Assembly: GCA_003152695.1 (NCBI GenBank)
Contig: PMAT01000090.1
Coordinates: 55,048 to 119,047 of the forward strand
Direction: 5' to 3'
DNA from: Acidobacteriaceae bacterium
GTDB taxonomy: Bacteria > Acidobacteriota > Terriglobia > Terriglobales > Acidobacteriaceae
DNA length: 64,000 nt
How positions within the stretch are numbered: the stretch's first letter is position 1; every line of letters begins with the position of its first letter. The position numbers and the translations under genes were made by a program. Under the pieces are notes generated by a model. The model did not search any database and was not told the origin of the DNA. It was given only the letters and a program-made list of their open reading frames with translations. Below are positions 7,483 to 15,425 of this stretch, piece by piece.

Positions 7483-7515
7483 CGGTAGTGTCTGAAAACT
7501 TTTCAGGCACTACCG
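7483..7515. repeat. Near-perfect 33-bp palindrome
   Basis: CGGTAGTGTCTGAAAA and TTTTCAGGCACTACCG face each other around a single C, giving 16 pairs with one G-U. It lies 40 bp behind the aconitase-family gene. With no T-run behind it, it could be a terminator-like hairpin or two abutted insertion-sequence ends. Confidence 0.6.
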
Positions 7516-7615
7516 GATAAGCTGAATGCCACACAACTGCGGTTTTTGATACTATCGTAATTATTACTCCGGTCTGATTTACTCCATTCGAGAGGGTTTA
7601 GGGAGACACCGTTTT

Positions 7616-7876
7616 ATGGCTTATGTAATCGCGGAACCTTGCATCAACACCAAAGACACGGCCTGCGTCGATGCCTGTCCGGTGGACTGCATCCACCCCA
7701 AGAAGGACAGCGACAAGTTCCCGACCGAAGAGATGTTGTACATCGATCCGGTCGAATGCATTGATTGTGGCGCCTGCGTGCCGGTGTGCCCGGTTTCGGC
7801 GATTTTCGCGCTCGACGATCTGCCCGAGAAGTGGAAAGAGTACACCGAGCGCAACGCCAAATATTTCGGGCGTTAG
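7616..7876 (+). CDS. fdxA: 7Fe ferredoxin (3Fe-4S/4Fe-4S)
   Basis: An 86-residue ferredoxin. Cysteines 9, 17, 21 and 25 (spacing 7-3-3) and 48, 51, 54 and 58 (CxxCxxCxxxCP) fit the bacterial 7Fe ferredoxins, in which Cys9, 17 and 58 hold a 3Fe-4S cluster and the others a 4Fe-4S cluster. It transfers low-potential electrons in the cytoplasm. The start is supported by GGGAGA at 7600-7605. It is monocistronic, with a strong intrinsic terminator 22 bp behind the stop. The physiological partner cannot be told from the context. Confidence 0.9.
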   Translation: MAYVIAEPCINTKDTACVDACPVDCIHPKKDSDKFPTEEMLYIDPVECIDCGACVPVCPVSAIFALDDLPEKWKEYTERNAKYFGR

Positions 7877-7898
7877 CTTGCGGTCCAATATCGAGAAA

Positions 7899-7926
7899 GG
7901 GCGCACCGTGCGGGTGCGTCCTTTTT
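7899..7926 (+). terminator. Intrinsic terminator of the ferredoxin gene
   Basis: A 9-bp stem (7899-7907 with 7913-7921, one G-U), a 5-base loop and TTTTT at 7922-7926. Confidence 0.85.
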
Positions 7927-7948
7927 GCGTGACGTCATCTGCCAACCT

Positions 7949-8128
7949 CTGTCATCCTGAGCGACCCCGAACGTCGTGAGGGGGAGCCGAAGGACCCCTA
8001 TAGCTGCAAGAAATCAGAGTGTGGCCGCCCGGCACAGCCGCAAGTCTAAGATTGTTTGCCGCCATAGGGGTCCTTCGACTCCTCGTCCGGTCGCCACGGC
8101 GACCGGAACTCGTGGCTCAGGATGACAG
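7949..8128. repeat. 180-bp element with 14-bp terminal inverted repeats
   Basis: CTGTCATCCTGAGC (7949-7962) is matched perfectly by GCTCAGGATGACAG (8115-8128). Inner arms GGACCCCTAT (7992-8001) and ATAGGGGTCC (8064-8073) also match. It looks like a non-autonomous palindromic element. One arm of the same element is found at 50825-50885 in the trp region. Confidence 0.7.
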
Positions 8129-8136
8129 ACGAAAGG

Positions 8137-8868
8137 CTAGGAGTGTTTCCCGCCGCGAATCTTCCACAGCATTTGTCGCAACATGCCCAGCCAGAGTTCG
8201 GCGTCTTCGGTTTGAAGGTTGAGCCGGCGCACCAGGCGGCGCACCTTGTCCTCGGTTAAACTTTCGGCGCGCGGATTCACATAGCCGCTGGCGCGCAGGG
8301 CCTCCAGCAATACTCCGTTGATTCGCTCGATTTCGCCGGCGCTGGCGCGCTTCACTTTCTCCGGGCGCTGTGCTGCCTTGGAATCGCGGCGTAGTTCGTA
8401 GAGGCAGACCGCCACCGCCTGCCCCAGGTTCATGGAGATGTGTTCTTCCCGCGTCGGAATGCGCATGAGCCAGTGGCAATGGCTGAGGTCCTTGGTCGCT
8501 AGGCCAAACTTCTCGGTGCCGAACACCAGCGCCACCTGGCCGGAACCAAGCTGTTTGCGGATTACGCGCGCCCCGTATTCCAGCCGTTTGAGCGGGTGTT
8601 GCAGTTCGCGATGCCGGACCGCGGTGGTGCCGACCACCAGCGTGCAATCGGCAACGGCGTCGGCCAACCTCTTGTACTCCACGGCATTGGCCAGCACCTC
8701 CGAGGCGCCGACGGCGGAGCGTGCCTCGCGATAAGCGACCTCATAGGGATTCACCACCCGCAGGTGCAGAAAACCGAAGTTGCTCATGGCGCGCGCCGCC
8801 GCTCCGATATTCAGCGGGTTGCGCGGGGCAACCAATACCACACAAAGCTGATCGAGCTCGGCTTGCAT
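8137..8868 (-). CDS. trmJ: tRNA (cytidine/uridine-2'-O-)-methyltransferase TrmJ
   Basis: A 243-residue SPOUT methyltransferase. The N-terminal motif NPLNIGAAARAMSNFG (about 17-32), the central VALVFGTEKFGL and the SAM-knot motif IPTREEHISMNLGQAVAVCLYEL are those of TrmJ, which methylates ribose 32 in the anticodon loop of several tRNAs. A C-terminal helical extension (about 190-243) is also usual for the family. The gene is monocistronic and transcribed towards the palindromic element at 7949. There is no ribosome binding site; a TAAACT element lies six bases before the ATG, so the message may be leaderless. The LasT branch of the family is the only realistic alternative. Confidence 0.88.
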   Translation of the reverse strand: MQAELDQLCVVLVAPRNPLNIGAAARAMSNFGFLHLRVVNPYEVAYREARSAVGASEVLANAVEYKRLADAVADCTLVVGTTAVRHRELQHPLKRLEYGARVIRKQLGSGQVALVFGTEKFGLATKDLSHCHWLMRIPTREEHISMNLGQAVAVCLYELRRDSKAAQRPEKVKRASAGEIERINGVLLEALRASGYVNPRAESLTEDKVRRLVRRLNLQTEDAELWLGMLRQMLWKIRGGKHS

Positions 8869-8880
8869 GGACTCAGTTTA
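8869..8880 (-). promoter_or_regulatory. TAAACT six bases before the trmJ start
   Basis: On the minus strand TAAACT (8880-8875) is followed by six bases and the ATG at 8868, the same geometry as in front of the Hfq-like, aconitase-family and PBP genes. Confidence 0.4.
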
Positions 8881-8996
8881 TGGCGTTTTTGGAATTGGTG
8901 TAGTCCCGGTTTCCACCGGTGGCTGGAAACTGGAGACTTGAAACTCGAAACTAAAATACTGTCTCTGTGCCTGTGTGGTGAATTACTCTTAAAGTC

Positions 8997-10970
8997 ATGG
9001 GCCGCATCCACGTTCTCGCCGAAAACGTAGCTAACAAGATTGCCGCCGGCGAGGTAGTGGAACGCCCCGCTTCGGTGGTCAAGGAGCTGTTGGAAAACGC
9101 GCTGGATGCCGGTGCGCGCCGCATTCGGGTCAACGTGGAGGCGGGCGGCAAGAAGCTGATCCAGGTAACCGACGACGGCTGCGGTATGGTGCGCGACGAT
9201 GCCATGCTGGCGTTCGAGCGCCACGCCACCTCCAAGATCCGCAACGCCGACGACTTGCTCAACATCGCAACCCTGGGATTTCGCGGAGAGGCGCTGCCTT
9301 CGATGGCTTCCGTCAGCCGTCTGCGTCTGGAGACCCATGCGCCCGAAGACGCCGCCGGAACGGTGATCGAGATCGCTGGCGGAAAGCTGCTGACCGTCGA
9401 GGAGGCGGGCCTGCCCCTGGGCACGTGCATCACGGTGCGCGACCTGTTCTTCAACATTCCCGCGCGCCGCAAATTCCTGAAGGCTGAATCCACCGAGCTG
9501 TCGCACATCGCATCGCTGGTGACCCACTACGCCCTCGCGCATCCCGAGATGCACTGGGAGCTGCACGCCGCAACCAATGCCATGTTGATCGCCCCGCCTG
9601 TGGCCGACCACTCGCAGCGCATCTATCAGGTATTTGGCAAGGAGACGCTCGATCAGTTGATTCCGCTGAGCGCGTTGCTGCCGCTGTCGCACGTGGGGCT
9701 GCCCCAGCCCCCGCCGTGGCGGCGCGACGAAGACTACGAACCGCCGGTTGCCGGCGAGGTAAAACTGCACGGCTTTGTCTCGCGACCGGAGATTCAGAAG
9801 CTCAACCGCAACTCGATTTTCATCTTCGTGAATGGCCGCCTGATTCGCGATCGCGTGGTGCAGCACGCCCTCACCGAGGCCTACCGCAACATCCTTCCGC
9901 CGACTGTTTTTCCGGTTGTGCTGCTGTTCCTGGAGATGCCCTTCACCGAGGTTGACGTGAACGTGCATCCCTCCAAGACCGAGGTGCGCTTTCGGCAATC
10001 GTCGGTGCTGCACGATTTCATTCGCGATTCAGTTCGCGCCGTTCTGATGAAATCTCGTCCCGTACCTGCGTTCACCACGGAGATTCACGCTCAACCCAGC
10101 GCTTCGCCTTCGCTCACGTCCGGGGCCCGCGACTTCGCGACCGACGAATTACAGGTGACGGCTGCTGACGCCGCGGTTGCCTTGCGTCCGCCCGAGGTCC
10201 CACCGTTCAATGCGCGGTTGCAGTTCGAGGGCGGCGGCTTTGCCGTCGAAGGCAATGCGGCTGTTCCCGTGGCCCGCTTCCCGCCGCAAACGTTTGGCGG
10301 TCCGGTAGCAGCCGCTGCAAACATGACGCGGGGCACCGACGCATGTTCTGCCGTCATTGCAGACGACGACGTGCCTGCCGGGTTGGATTCGTTGAGCACG
10401 CTTCGTCCGGTTGGCCAGATTCGCGACTCCTTCATCCTGGCAATCAATCCGCAGGGCCTGTGGATCATCGACCAGCACGTCGCCCACGAACGCATTCTGT
10501 TCGAGAAAATCTGCAAGCAGCGCCTGGCCGAGTCTCCCGAAAAGCAGCAACTGCTGATGCCGCTCATCGTCGAGTTGACTCCCGGCCAGATGTCGGTCTT
10601 CGCCGAGATCTCCGATGAGCTGACTCGCAACGGCTTTGAGGTGGAACCGTTCGGCTCGCGCACCATCGCCGTCAAGACCACGGCAGCCGGGGTTACGGCG
10701 GCGGACGTCGAGCACCTGCTGCATGAAATCCTGGACCAGTTCGAGCGCGAGGAACAAGTGCTGAACCTGGAAAAGATTCGCACCAGCATCGCCGCCAGTA
10801 TCGCGTGCCATGCCGCCATCAAGGTCAACATGCCGCTGGAGCAGAACAAAATGGAGTGGCTGCTGAGCGAGTTGGCGAAAACCGATTGCCCCATGAGCTG
10901 TCCGCACGGCCGGCCGGTGGTTCTGCGGTATTCTGTTAAAGATATTCAGCGGGCGTTTAAGAGAATCTGA
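8997..10970 (+). CDS. mutL: DNA mismatch repair protein MutL, endonuclease type
   Basis: A 657-residue MutL. The N-terminal GHKL ATPase shows ENALDAGAR (motif I), DDGCGM (motif II) and GFRGEALPSM (motif III), followed by the transducer domain with IFVNGRLIRD and VDVNVHPSKTEVRF. A proline/alanine-rich linker (about 345-460) leads to the dimerisation domain. The latter contains DQHVAHERILFE (492-503), matching the endonuclease motif DQHAxxExxxxE except Ala to Val, then ACHAAIK and CPHGRP (635-640), so this MutL should nick DNA itself as in bacteria without MutH. MutS is not in the window. The next gene encodes an AlkZ-like repair protein. ATG start; only weak ribosome binding. Confidence 0.93.
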   Translation: MGRIHVLAENVANKIAAGEVVERPASVVKELLENALDAGARRIRVNVEAGGKKLIQVTDDGCGMVRDDAMLAFERHATSKIRNADDLLNIATLGFRGEALPSMASVSRLRLETHAPEDAAGTVIEIAGGKLLTVEEAGLPLGTCITVRDLFFNIPARRKFLKAESTELSHIASLVTHYALAHPEMHWELHAATNAMLIAPPVADHSQRIYQVFGKETLDQLIPLSALLPLSHVGLPQPPPWRRDEDYEPPVAGEVKLHGFVSRPEIQKLNRNSIFIFVNGRLIRDRVVQHALTEAYRNILPPTVFPVVLLFLEMPFTEVDVNVHPSKTEVRFRQSSVLHDFIRDSVRAVLMKSRPVPAFTTEIHAQPSASPSLTSGARDFATDELQVTAADAAVALRPPEVPPFNARLQFEGGGFAVEGNAAVPVARFPPQTFGGPVAAAANMTRGTDACSAVIADDDVPAGLDSLSTLRPVGQIRDSFILAINPQGLWIIDQHVAHERILFEKICKQRLAESPEKQQLLMPLIVELTPGQMSVFAEISDELTRNGFEVEPFGSRTIAVKTTAAGVTAADVEHLLHEILDQFEREEQVLNLEKIRTSIAASIACHAAIKVNMPLEQNKMEWLLSELAKTDCPMSCPHGRPVVLRYSVKDIQRAFKRI

Positions 10971-10978
10971 AGCGAGCA

Positions 10979-11093
10979 TTTAGCACTTAGCATTTGGCAT
11001 TTAGTAATTCCTGGAGCGCAGTCTTTCTCTGGGTTCTTGCGAAACTGCGTAGCTCCTAGTTGCTAATTGCCAAGTGCTAAATGCTAAGTGCCG
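10979..11093. repeat. Imperfect inverted repeat of the TTAGCA type
   Basis: TTTAGCACTTAGCATTTGGC (from 10979) is mirrored by GCCAAGTGCTAAATGCTAAG (up to about 11091). The same short words recur at 49519-49553. It fills the gap between mutL and the AlkZ-like gene and reaches into the annotated start of the latter. Confidence 0.6.
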
Positions 11094-12098
11094 ACTTCTA
11101 TGCACGAACAGCAACTACAGGAGCTGCGCCGGGGAAAGTGGCGCTTAAACGGGCGGCCCATCCGCACGCTCGACGAGGCGCGCGAATTCATCGACTCTGT
11201 GGGATTTTGTCTGCTTTACCCGCAACGGCCCGCGGTCCTGGCGCCGACGTTCGTGGGCGCCTATGCCGGCAGTGACGAGCATTTGCCCGCCCGGCAGATG
11301 GCCTTTGCCGATCCCAGCGCGCGCGATGCCAAGCATCTGATGGTTCGCCTGCTGCGCGAGAAAGCAGCCTACGAGGCGAACGTCTTCCCCGATAACAACT
11401 TCATCGTTTCGGCATCGGTGTTTCCCTATTTTTACGGATTGGTGGGAGATCGAAACCCGCGTCAGGCGCCGAAAGCCGGTGCCCGCTCCGAATATTCTCC
11501 GCTCGCGATCGATGCCTTTCAAATCATCCAGAAGGAAGGGCCGATCTCCGAGTACCGGCTGCGTGAGTTGCTGGGCGGCGACATCTCCGCCGCGGCCCTG
11601 GATCGCGCGCTGGATGAATTGTGGGCCAAGCTGCGCATCACCCGCGTGGATTACAGCCAGGAGAAAGGTGTGTTTTGGGACGTGCTCTTCCGCTGGTCCC
11701 CCGAGGCGGTGAAAGAGGGCATGCACGTCTCGGTGGCCGAGGCGCTGACGGCGCTGGTCTCGAAATATCTCGACTGCGTCTTGGCCGCGCAACAGGAAGA
11801 GGTGGAACACTTCTTCTCCAACCTCATCGGTCGGGCGCGGGTCCGCGAAGCCATCAGCGCGCTGCAAGCTGCGCGTGAATTGAGTTTCGTTCACGTCGCC
11901 GGCCGCGTTCTGCTGCAGGTCTCCTCGGTGGAATTGCCGGCCGTGCATCCGGTGGAGCGGAAGTTCAAACTCCAGCCGCGCTTTGTACCGCAGCCACCTC
12001 AGTCCGGTAAACCACTGGTGCAGCGTCGGCCCAGAAAATCGGCATCGCCATCGCCATCAAGAACACTCCCGCCTGTAAAGGACACCGGCAAGGAATGA
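11088..12098 (+). CDS. AlkZ/YcaQ-related winged-helix DNA-repair-like protein
   Basis: A 336-residue protein resembling the acidobacterial AlkZ-related group (winged-helix DNA glycosylase fold). Recognisable are a helical N-terminal part with REFIDSVGFCLLYPQ, a central winged helix (YSPLAIDAFQIIQKEGPISEYRLRELLG split over 140-170, then LDRALDELWAKLRITRV) and a third HTH-like block (SNLIGRARVREAISALQAAREL). The C-terminus is basic and Pro/Ser-rich (about 295-336), which could bind nucleic acid. The catalytic Gln motif of AlkZ (QxQ) is not evident, so activity is uncertain. It lies after mutL and its stop overlaps the cmk start by ATGA. ATG at 11100 is an alternative start, because the repeat reaches over the first codons. 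Confidence 0.6.
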   Translation: MPTSMHEQQLQELRRGKWRLNGRPIRTLDEAREFIDSVGFCLLYPQRPAVLAPTFVGAYAGSDEHLPARQMAFADPSARDAKHLMVRLLREKAAYEANVFPDNNFIVSASVFPYFYGLVGDRNPRQAPKAGARSEYSPLAIDAFQIIQKEGPISEYRLRELLGGDISAAALDRALDELWAKLRITRVDYSQEKGVFWDVLFRWSPEAVKEGMHVSVAEALTALVSKYLDCVLAAQQEEVEHFFSNLIGRARVREAISALQAARELSFVHVAGRVLLQVSSVELPAVHPVERKFKLQPRFVPQPPQSGKPLVQRRPRKSASPSPSRTLPPVKDTGKE

Positions 12099-12775
12099 CC
12101 ACAGCCCGCAAGTTGGTGATCGCCATCGACGGGCCGGCAGGCTCGGGCAAGAGCACCATCGCCGCGCGCCTGGCGAAGAAGCTGGGCTACGTGAACCTGG
12201 AAAGCGGCGCCATGTATCGCGCTCTGGCGCTGAAGGCGATGGAGCGGCAGATTTCTCTGGACGATGGCGAAGCACTCCAGCAGTTGGCGGCCAGCACCGT
12301 AATTGATCTCGAACCTCGCGGGGAAGGGAACCGCGTGCTGCTGGACGGTCGCGATGTTTCGCAGCGCGTACGCGACGCGGATGTCACCGCCGCGGCGTCG
12401 CGCGTTTCCATCCATCCGCCGGTGCGCGAGATCATGGTGCAGCGCCAACGCGCGTTGGGACTGGGCGGCGGCGTGGTGATGGAAGGCCGCGACATTGGCA
12501 CCGCGGTATTTCCCAACGCGGACGTCAAGATCTTCCTGGATGCCGAGGAAAGCGTTCGTGCCGAGCGGCGGATAGTGCAGAGCGGACTGCGCTCAGCGGA
12601 GGACACGCAACGGGTGATTGCAGAGCTGGCGGCGCGCGATCAGCGCGATCGCACGCGTTCGGCCTCGCCGCTGGTCGCCGCGCCAGACGCGGTGCACGTT
12701 GATACCACGCACAAGAGCATTGACGATGTGGTCGCCGAGGTGGAGGGACTGGTGCGCAGAGTGGTTAGTGACTAG
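12095..12775 (+). CDS. cmk: Cytidylate kinase
   Basis: A 226-residue CMP/dCMP kinase: P-loop AIDGPAGSGKSTIA (about 9-22), the substrate-binding YVNLESGAMYRALALKA, GRDVS, VVMEGRDIGTAVFPNADVKIFLDA and the lid region with ERRIVQ and RDQRDRTRSASPL. It phosphorylates CMP and dCMP in pyrimidine nucleotide metabolism. Its start overlaps the stop of the AlkZ-like gene (ATGA), so the two are coupled. The C-terminus is followed by a short repeat of the TTAGTGACTAGTGG type. Confidence 0.93.
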   Translation: MTTARKLVIAIDGPAGSGKSTIAARLAKKLGYVNLESGAMYRALALKAMERQISLDDGEALQQLAASTVIDLEPRGEGNRVLLDGRDVSQRVRDADVTAAASRVSIHPPVREIMVQRQRALGLGGGVVMEGRDIGTAVFPNADVKIFLDAEESVRAERRIVQSGLRSAEDTQRVIAELAARDQRDRTRSASPLVAAPDAVHVDTTHKSIDDVVAEVEGLVRRVVSD

Positions 12776-12783
12776 TGGATAGT
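12763..12783. repeat. TTAGTGACTAGTGG-type short repeat
   Basis: Short repeat at the cmk 3' end. Related words on the opposite strand occur at 13563-13589 (CCACTAACCACTAATCACT) and 49592-49612, and a further relative lies at 62283-62302. It overlaps the last codons of cmk. Confidence 0.45.
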
Positions 12784-12812
12784 TTCGGAGCTCCGAGTTT
12801 CCAGGAGGGTAC

Positions 12813-13451
12813 GTGCAGGAACCCGTGGACTACTGCGTCGCAAGAACGTCTGAGGCGGAGGAAATCATTCGCCTGCTCGCCACGGTGTTCAGCGAGTCGG
12901 AACCGCCCGCCGTGGCGATGGGCCTTTCCTCCGGAGATTTGGAACAATTTCTTCAGCTTTTTGCGCCCACAGCTATTGCGGACGGACTCACCGTTCTCGC
13001 GCGGAGCGGGGACACCGGGAAGCTGGCCGGCGTGCTTCTCACGGATGATTTTGCCTCTCCTCCGGCCCTGGACGTGAGCCACATCAGCGCGAAATTTCTA
13101 CCCATCTTCTCTATGTTGGAAACCCTGGATGAGCAATTCCGTAAAGGGCGAACAGTTTCTGCTGGGGAGTACCTGCACCTGTTTATGTTGGCAGTTGATG
13201 AACAATTTGCAGGACGCAGAATTGGCCAGGGACTGGTTGAGGCTTGTCTCGAAAATGGACTTCGGAAAGGCTATCGAAGGGCGCTAACCGAAGCTACGGG
13301 AAGAGTCTCGCAGCACGTGTTTCGCAAGCTGGGATTTGTAGATCGTTTCAGCGTATCGTACGGACACTTCAGGTACGAGGACCAAGTCGTGTTCGCCTCC
13401 ATTCAGGGTCATGAGAACGCTATCTTGATGGACAAGTCGCTCACTGGATGA
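12813..13451 (+). CDS. GNAT-family N-acetyltransferase
   Basis: A 212-residue protein with the GNAT fold: LFMLAVDEQFAGRRIGQGLVEACLENG (about 125-151) is the acetyl-CoA-binding motif A (pattern Q/RxxGxG/A, here RRIGQG), followed by YRRALTEATGRVSQHVFRKLGF, the usual C-terminal motif B. The N-terminal half with LLATVFSESEPPAVAMGLS is like that of arylalkylamine-type acetyltransferases. The substrate is unknown. GTG at 12813 is chosen because AGGAGG lies at 12802-12807. It is convergent with the sigma-factor operon; a terminator reading the other way lies between. Confidence 0.8.
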   Translation: MQEPVDYCVARTSEAEEIIRLLATVFSESEPPAVAMGLSSGDLEQFLQLFAPTAIADGLTVLARSGDTGKLAGVLLTDDFASPPALDVSHISAKFLPIFSMLETLDEQFRKGRTVSAGEYLHLFMLAVDEQFAGRRIGQGLVEACLENGLRKGYRRALTEATGRVSQHVFRKLGFVDRFSVSYGHFRYEDQVVFASIQGHENAILMDKSLTG

Positions 13452-13495
13452 CAATTTTCCGGTCGGATTGTCCACAGCTTCTTGGCCCTTTGTTA

Positions 13496-13532
13496 GAAAA
13501 TCCCCGCCCAAGCAAAAGAGGCTTGGACGGGG
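13496..13532 (-). terminator. Intrinsic terminator of the sigma-factor operon
   Basis: On the minus strand CCCCGTCCAAGC pairs with GCTTGGGCGGGG (one mismatch) and is followed by ATTTT. It lies 65 bp beyond the stop of the DUF4097-type gene. Confidence 0.7.
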
Positions 13533-13562
13533 CACCTTCAGGTCAAATCGCGAACCACACTT

Positions 13563-13589
13563 CTATCCACTAACCACTAATCACTTGCC
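13563..13589. repeat. CCACTAACCACTAATCACT-type short repeat
   Basis: Short repeat between the terminator and the stop codon at 13597. It is a reverse-strand relative of the repeat at 12763-12783. Confidence 0.45.
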
Positions 13590-13596
13590 ACTTCCC

Positions 13597-15033
13597 TCAT
13601 CCCTTGGTTATGCGGATGTCGCCGGTGTCGGTGTTGATTTGCAGCTTGCTTGCGCCGTTGCCGACGGCGCCCGATGCCCGTGTCGAGTTGTTGCTTCGGT
13701 CAATCTTCAGGGCTTCGAACTCGGAGGTGATGTCGCCTTTGTTTGTAGTGGCCTGCACCTGGAATCCCGCCTTGGACGGCAACACCAGCGAGATGGCACC
13801 GTGCTTGCTGGAAATGCTGATTCGACCCAGCGGCAGTTTGTCGGCCGCGCGCACTTCGATATCGCCATTCGTGTTCTCAAGCTGCAAGTCACCGGACACG
13901 TTCTCGATGTGGACGTCCTTGGACCGGCTGAAGACGAGACGGCTGGGACCGCTGAGATCGTTGCCCCGCACTTCGTCGCCGGCGATTTCCAGGTCGCCGG
14001 GCACAGAAGCGATCTGCATGTCGGAGCGCGACGACTTGAAGGTCACAGTCTTGGCGATCTTGCTGAGGCGGATATCGTCGAAGAAGTCGCCGTTAAGATG
14101 GACCGCGCCGGCCACCTCATTGATGGTGACATTGTCGACATGCCCTTCCACCTCAAGATCGCCTGCAATCTTGGAGGCGCGGACCGAACCGCTCTGCAAG
14201 CTGATGTTCACGGCCGCGCCGACATCGTTCAGGGTAACGTCGCCATGTTGCAACGCCACCTTGACATCAGCCTTGCGATCATTGGCGGTCACGTCGCCGC
14301 GTTTGCTGGCAATATCGAGGATCGCGTCGCGGGGCACGAAGATCTCCATGTCGGCTTCCACTCCGTGTTCCCCGGCGCCGTTGGTGTTGGCGTTTAACAC
14401 CACCGAATTCCCCGTCACCGTGATCTGGGGCTTGGTACCGTCGTTGTACTTATTGGCGTCCGTCTGGTTCTGTGCGTACACCTTCTTGTGCACCACCACG
14501 CGCAGAGTGTTGTCGTCGGCGGGTGCAATGTTCAGGCTGCCGTGATCGCAGACCACGCGCAAGTTGCCGTGCGCCGGAAACGCCTGCTGCAGCGTGTCGT
14601 CGAAGGTAAACGCGGTGCCAAAGATGCCGCCAAGATCGTCGTCCATCTGGATGTGATCGCGAACCCCACCCCAGTCGATGTCGGAGCTGTAATGCGCAGA
14701 CAGGCCGACGATGATGATCAGGATTAGAAGCAGGACAGTGCCTGCTCCCAGGCCACCGCTGCGGTAACCCTGGCGCTGGCTCATGGAGTACTCGACCAAC
14801 CGGATCACGCCAAACAGAATCAGCAGCAAGGGCCACCAGTGTCCGAAGAAGTGCCAGAAGGGAAACCGGAAACCGATATTCCGCAGCAGAAATACCAGGC
14901 CGATGACGATCAGAACCAGCGGGCCCGTAATCGACCGCCGATAGCGATAGGGCCGGGGCGCCGGATACGCATACTGCGGTGGGGGCGGTTGAGGTGGCGG
15001 TGGTGGTGGCGGATAAACATTTGAGCTAGCCAT
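13597..15033 (-). CDS. LiaF-like membrane protein with DUF4097-type beta-repeat domain
   Basis: A 478-residue protein. A proline-rich cytoplasmic N-terminus (1-33) leads to a LiaF-type membrane module (GPLVLIVIGLVFLLRNIG ... WWPLLLILFGVIRLVEY, about 36-82) and a third membrane helix (about 95-112). The remaining ~350 residues form a repetitive beta-rich part (SKRGDVTANDRK, LQHGDVTLNDVG, LENTNGDIEVRA, TNKGDITSEFE), as in DUF4097/adhesin-like solenoids, probably outside the cytoplasmic membrane. It is the last gene of the ECF sigma operon and overlaps the previous gene by 8 bp. A role in envelope-stress sensing, comparable to LiaF in LiaFSR, is inferred from domain content and context. Confidence 0.8.
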   Translation of the reverse strand: MASSNVYPPPPPPPQPPPPQYAYPAPRPYRYRRSITGPLVLIVIGLVFLLRNIGFRFPFWHFFGHWWPLLLILFGVIRLVEYSMSQRQGYRSGGLGAGTVLLLILIIIVGLSAHYSSDIDWGGVRDHIQMDDDLGGIFGTAFTFDDTLQQAFPAHGNLRVVCDHGSLNIAPADDNTLRVVVHKKVYAQNQTDANKYNDGTKPQITVTGNSVVLNANTNGAGEHGVEADMEIFVPRDAILDIASKRGDVTANDRKADVKVALQHGDVTLNDVGAAVNISLQSGSVRASKIAGDLEVEGHVDNVTINEVAGAVHLNGDFFDDIRLSKIAKTVTFKSSRSDMQIASVPGDLEIAGDEVRGNDLSGPSRLVFSRSKDVHIENVSGDLQLENTNGDIEVRAADKLPLGRISISSKHGAISLVLPSKAGFQVQATTNKGDITSEFEALKIDRSNNSTRASGAVGNGASKLQINTDTGDIRITKG

Positions 15034-15415
15034 TGCGCACCTCCGGATCGTTGGGATTCTGCCAATTCGTTTCCGGCGTGATGGGGCTGGCCGGAGGAAC
15101 CGGCGGTGGCGTTACCACCGGCGGTTGCTGCGGATACGGCGGATACCCCTGAGCACCAGGAGGCATCGGTTGTCCCGGCCTGCCCGGCCATGGGCGGGGC
15201 ACATGGCCTTCGGCCGAAGCGTTATGTTGCAGGAACATGATCAGACCGATCACAATCAACAGCGCCGGCCAGGTGCTGCCAAAGTCCATCCAATGCGAGT
15301 GTCCCAGCTGGTCAAGCAGAAACAGCACTCCGATGGTGATCAGGACAACCGGCCCCATGAAGCCATGAGCACGGCACCGAGCGCACGAACAATTGGGGTT
15401 ACACCGGAATCTCAT
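15026..15415 (-). CDS. Small LiaF-like (DUF5668) membrane protein
   Basis: A 129-residue protein with a Cys-rich start (MRFRCNPNCSCARCRAHG), the membrane module GPVVLITIGVLFLLDQLG ... WPALLIVIGLIMFLQ (about 21-62) and a Pro/Gly-rich cytoplasmic tail. The module is the same as in both neighbours. It sits 10 bp behind the zinc-finger membrane gene and overlaps the next gene. CxxxCxCxxC at the N-terminus might bind a metal. Function unknown; probably part of the envelope-stress operon. Confidence 0.75.
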   Translation of the reverse strand: MRFRCNPNCSCARCRAHGFMGPVVLITIGVLFLLDQLGHSHWMDFGSTWPALLIVIGLIMFLQHNASAEGHVPRPWPGRPGQPMPPGAQGYPPYPQQPPVVTPPPVPPASPITPETNWQNPNDPEVRNG

Positions 15416-15425
15416 GATGCCCTCC

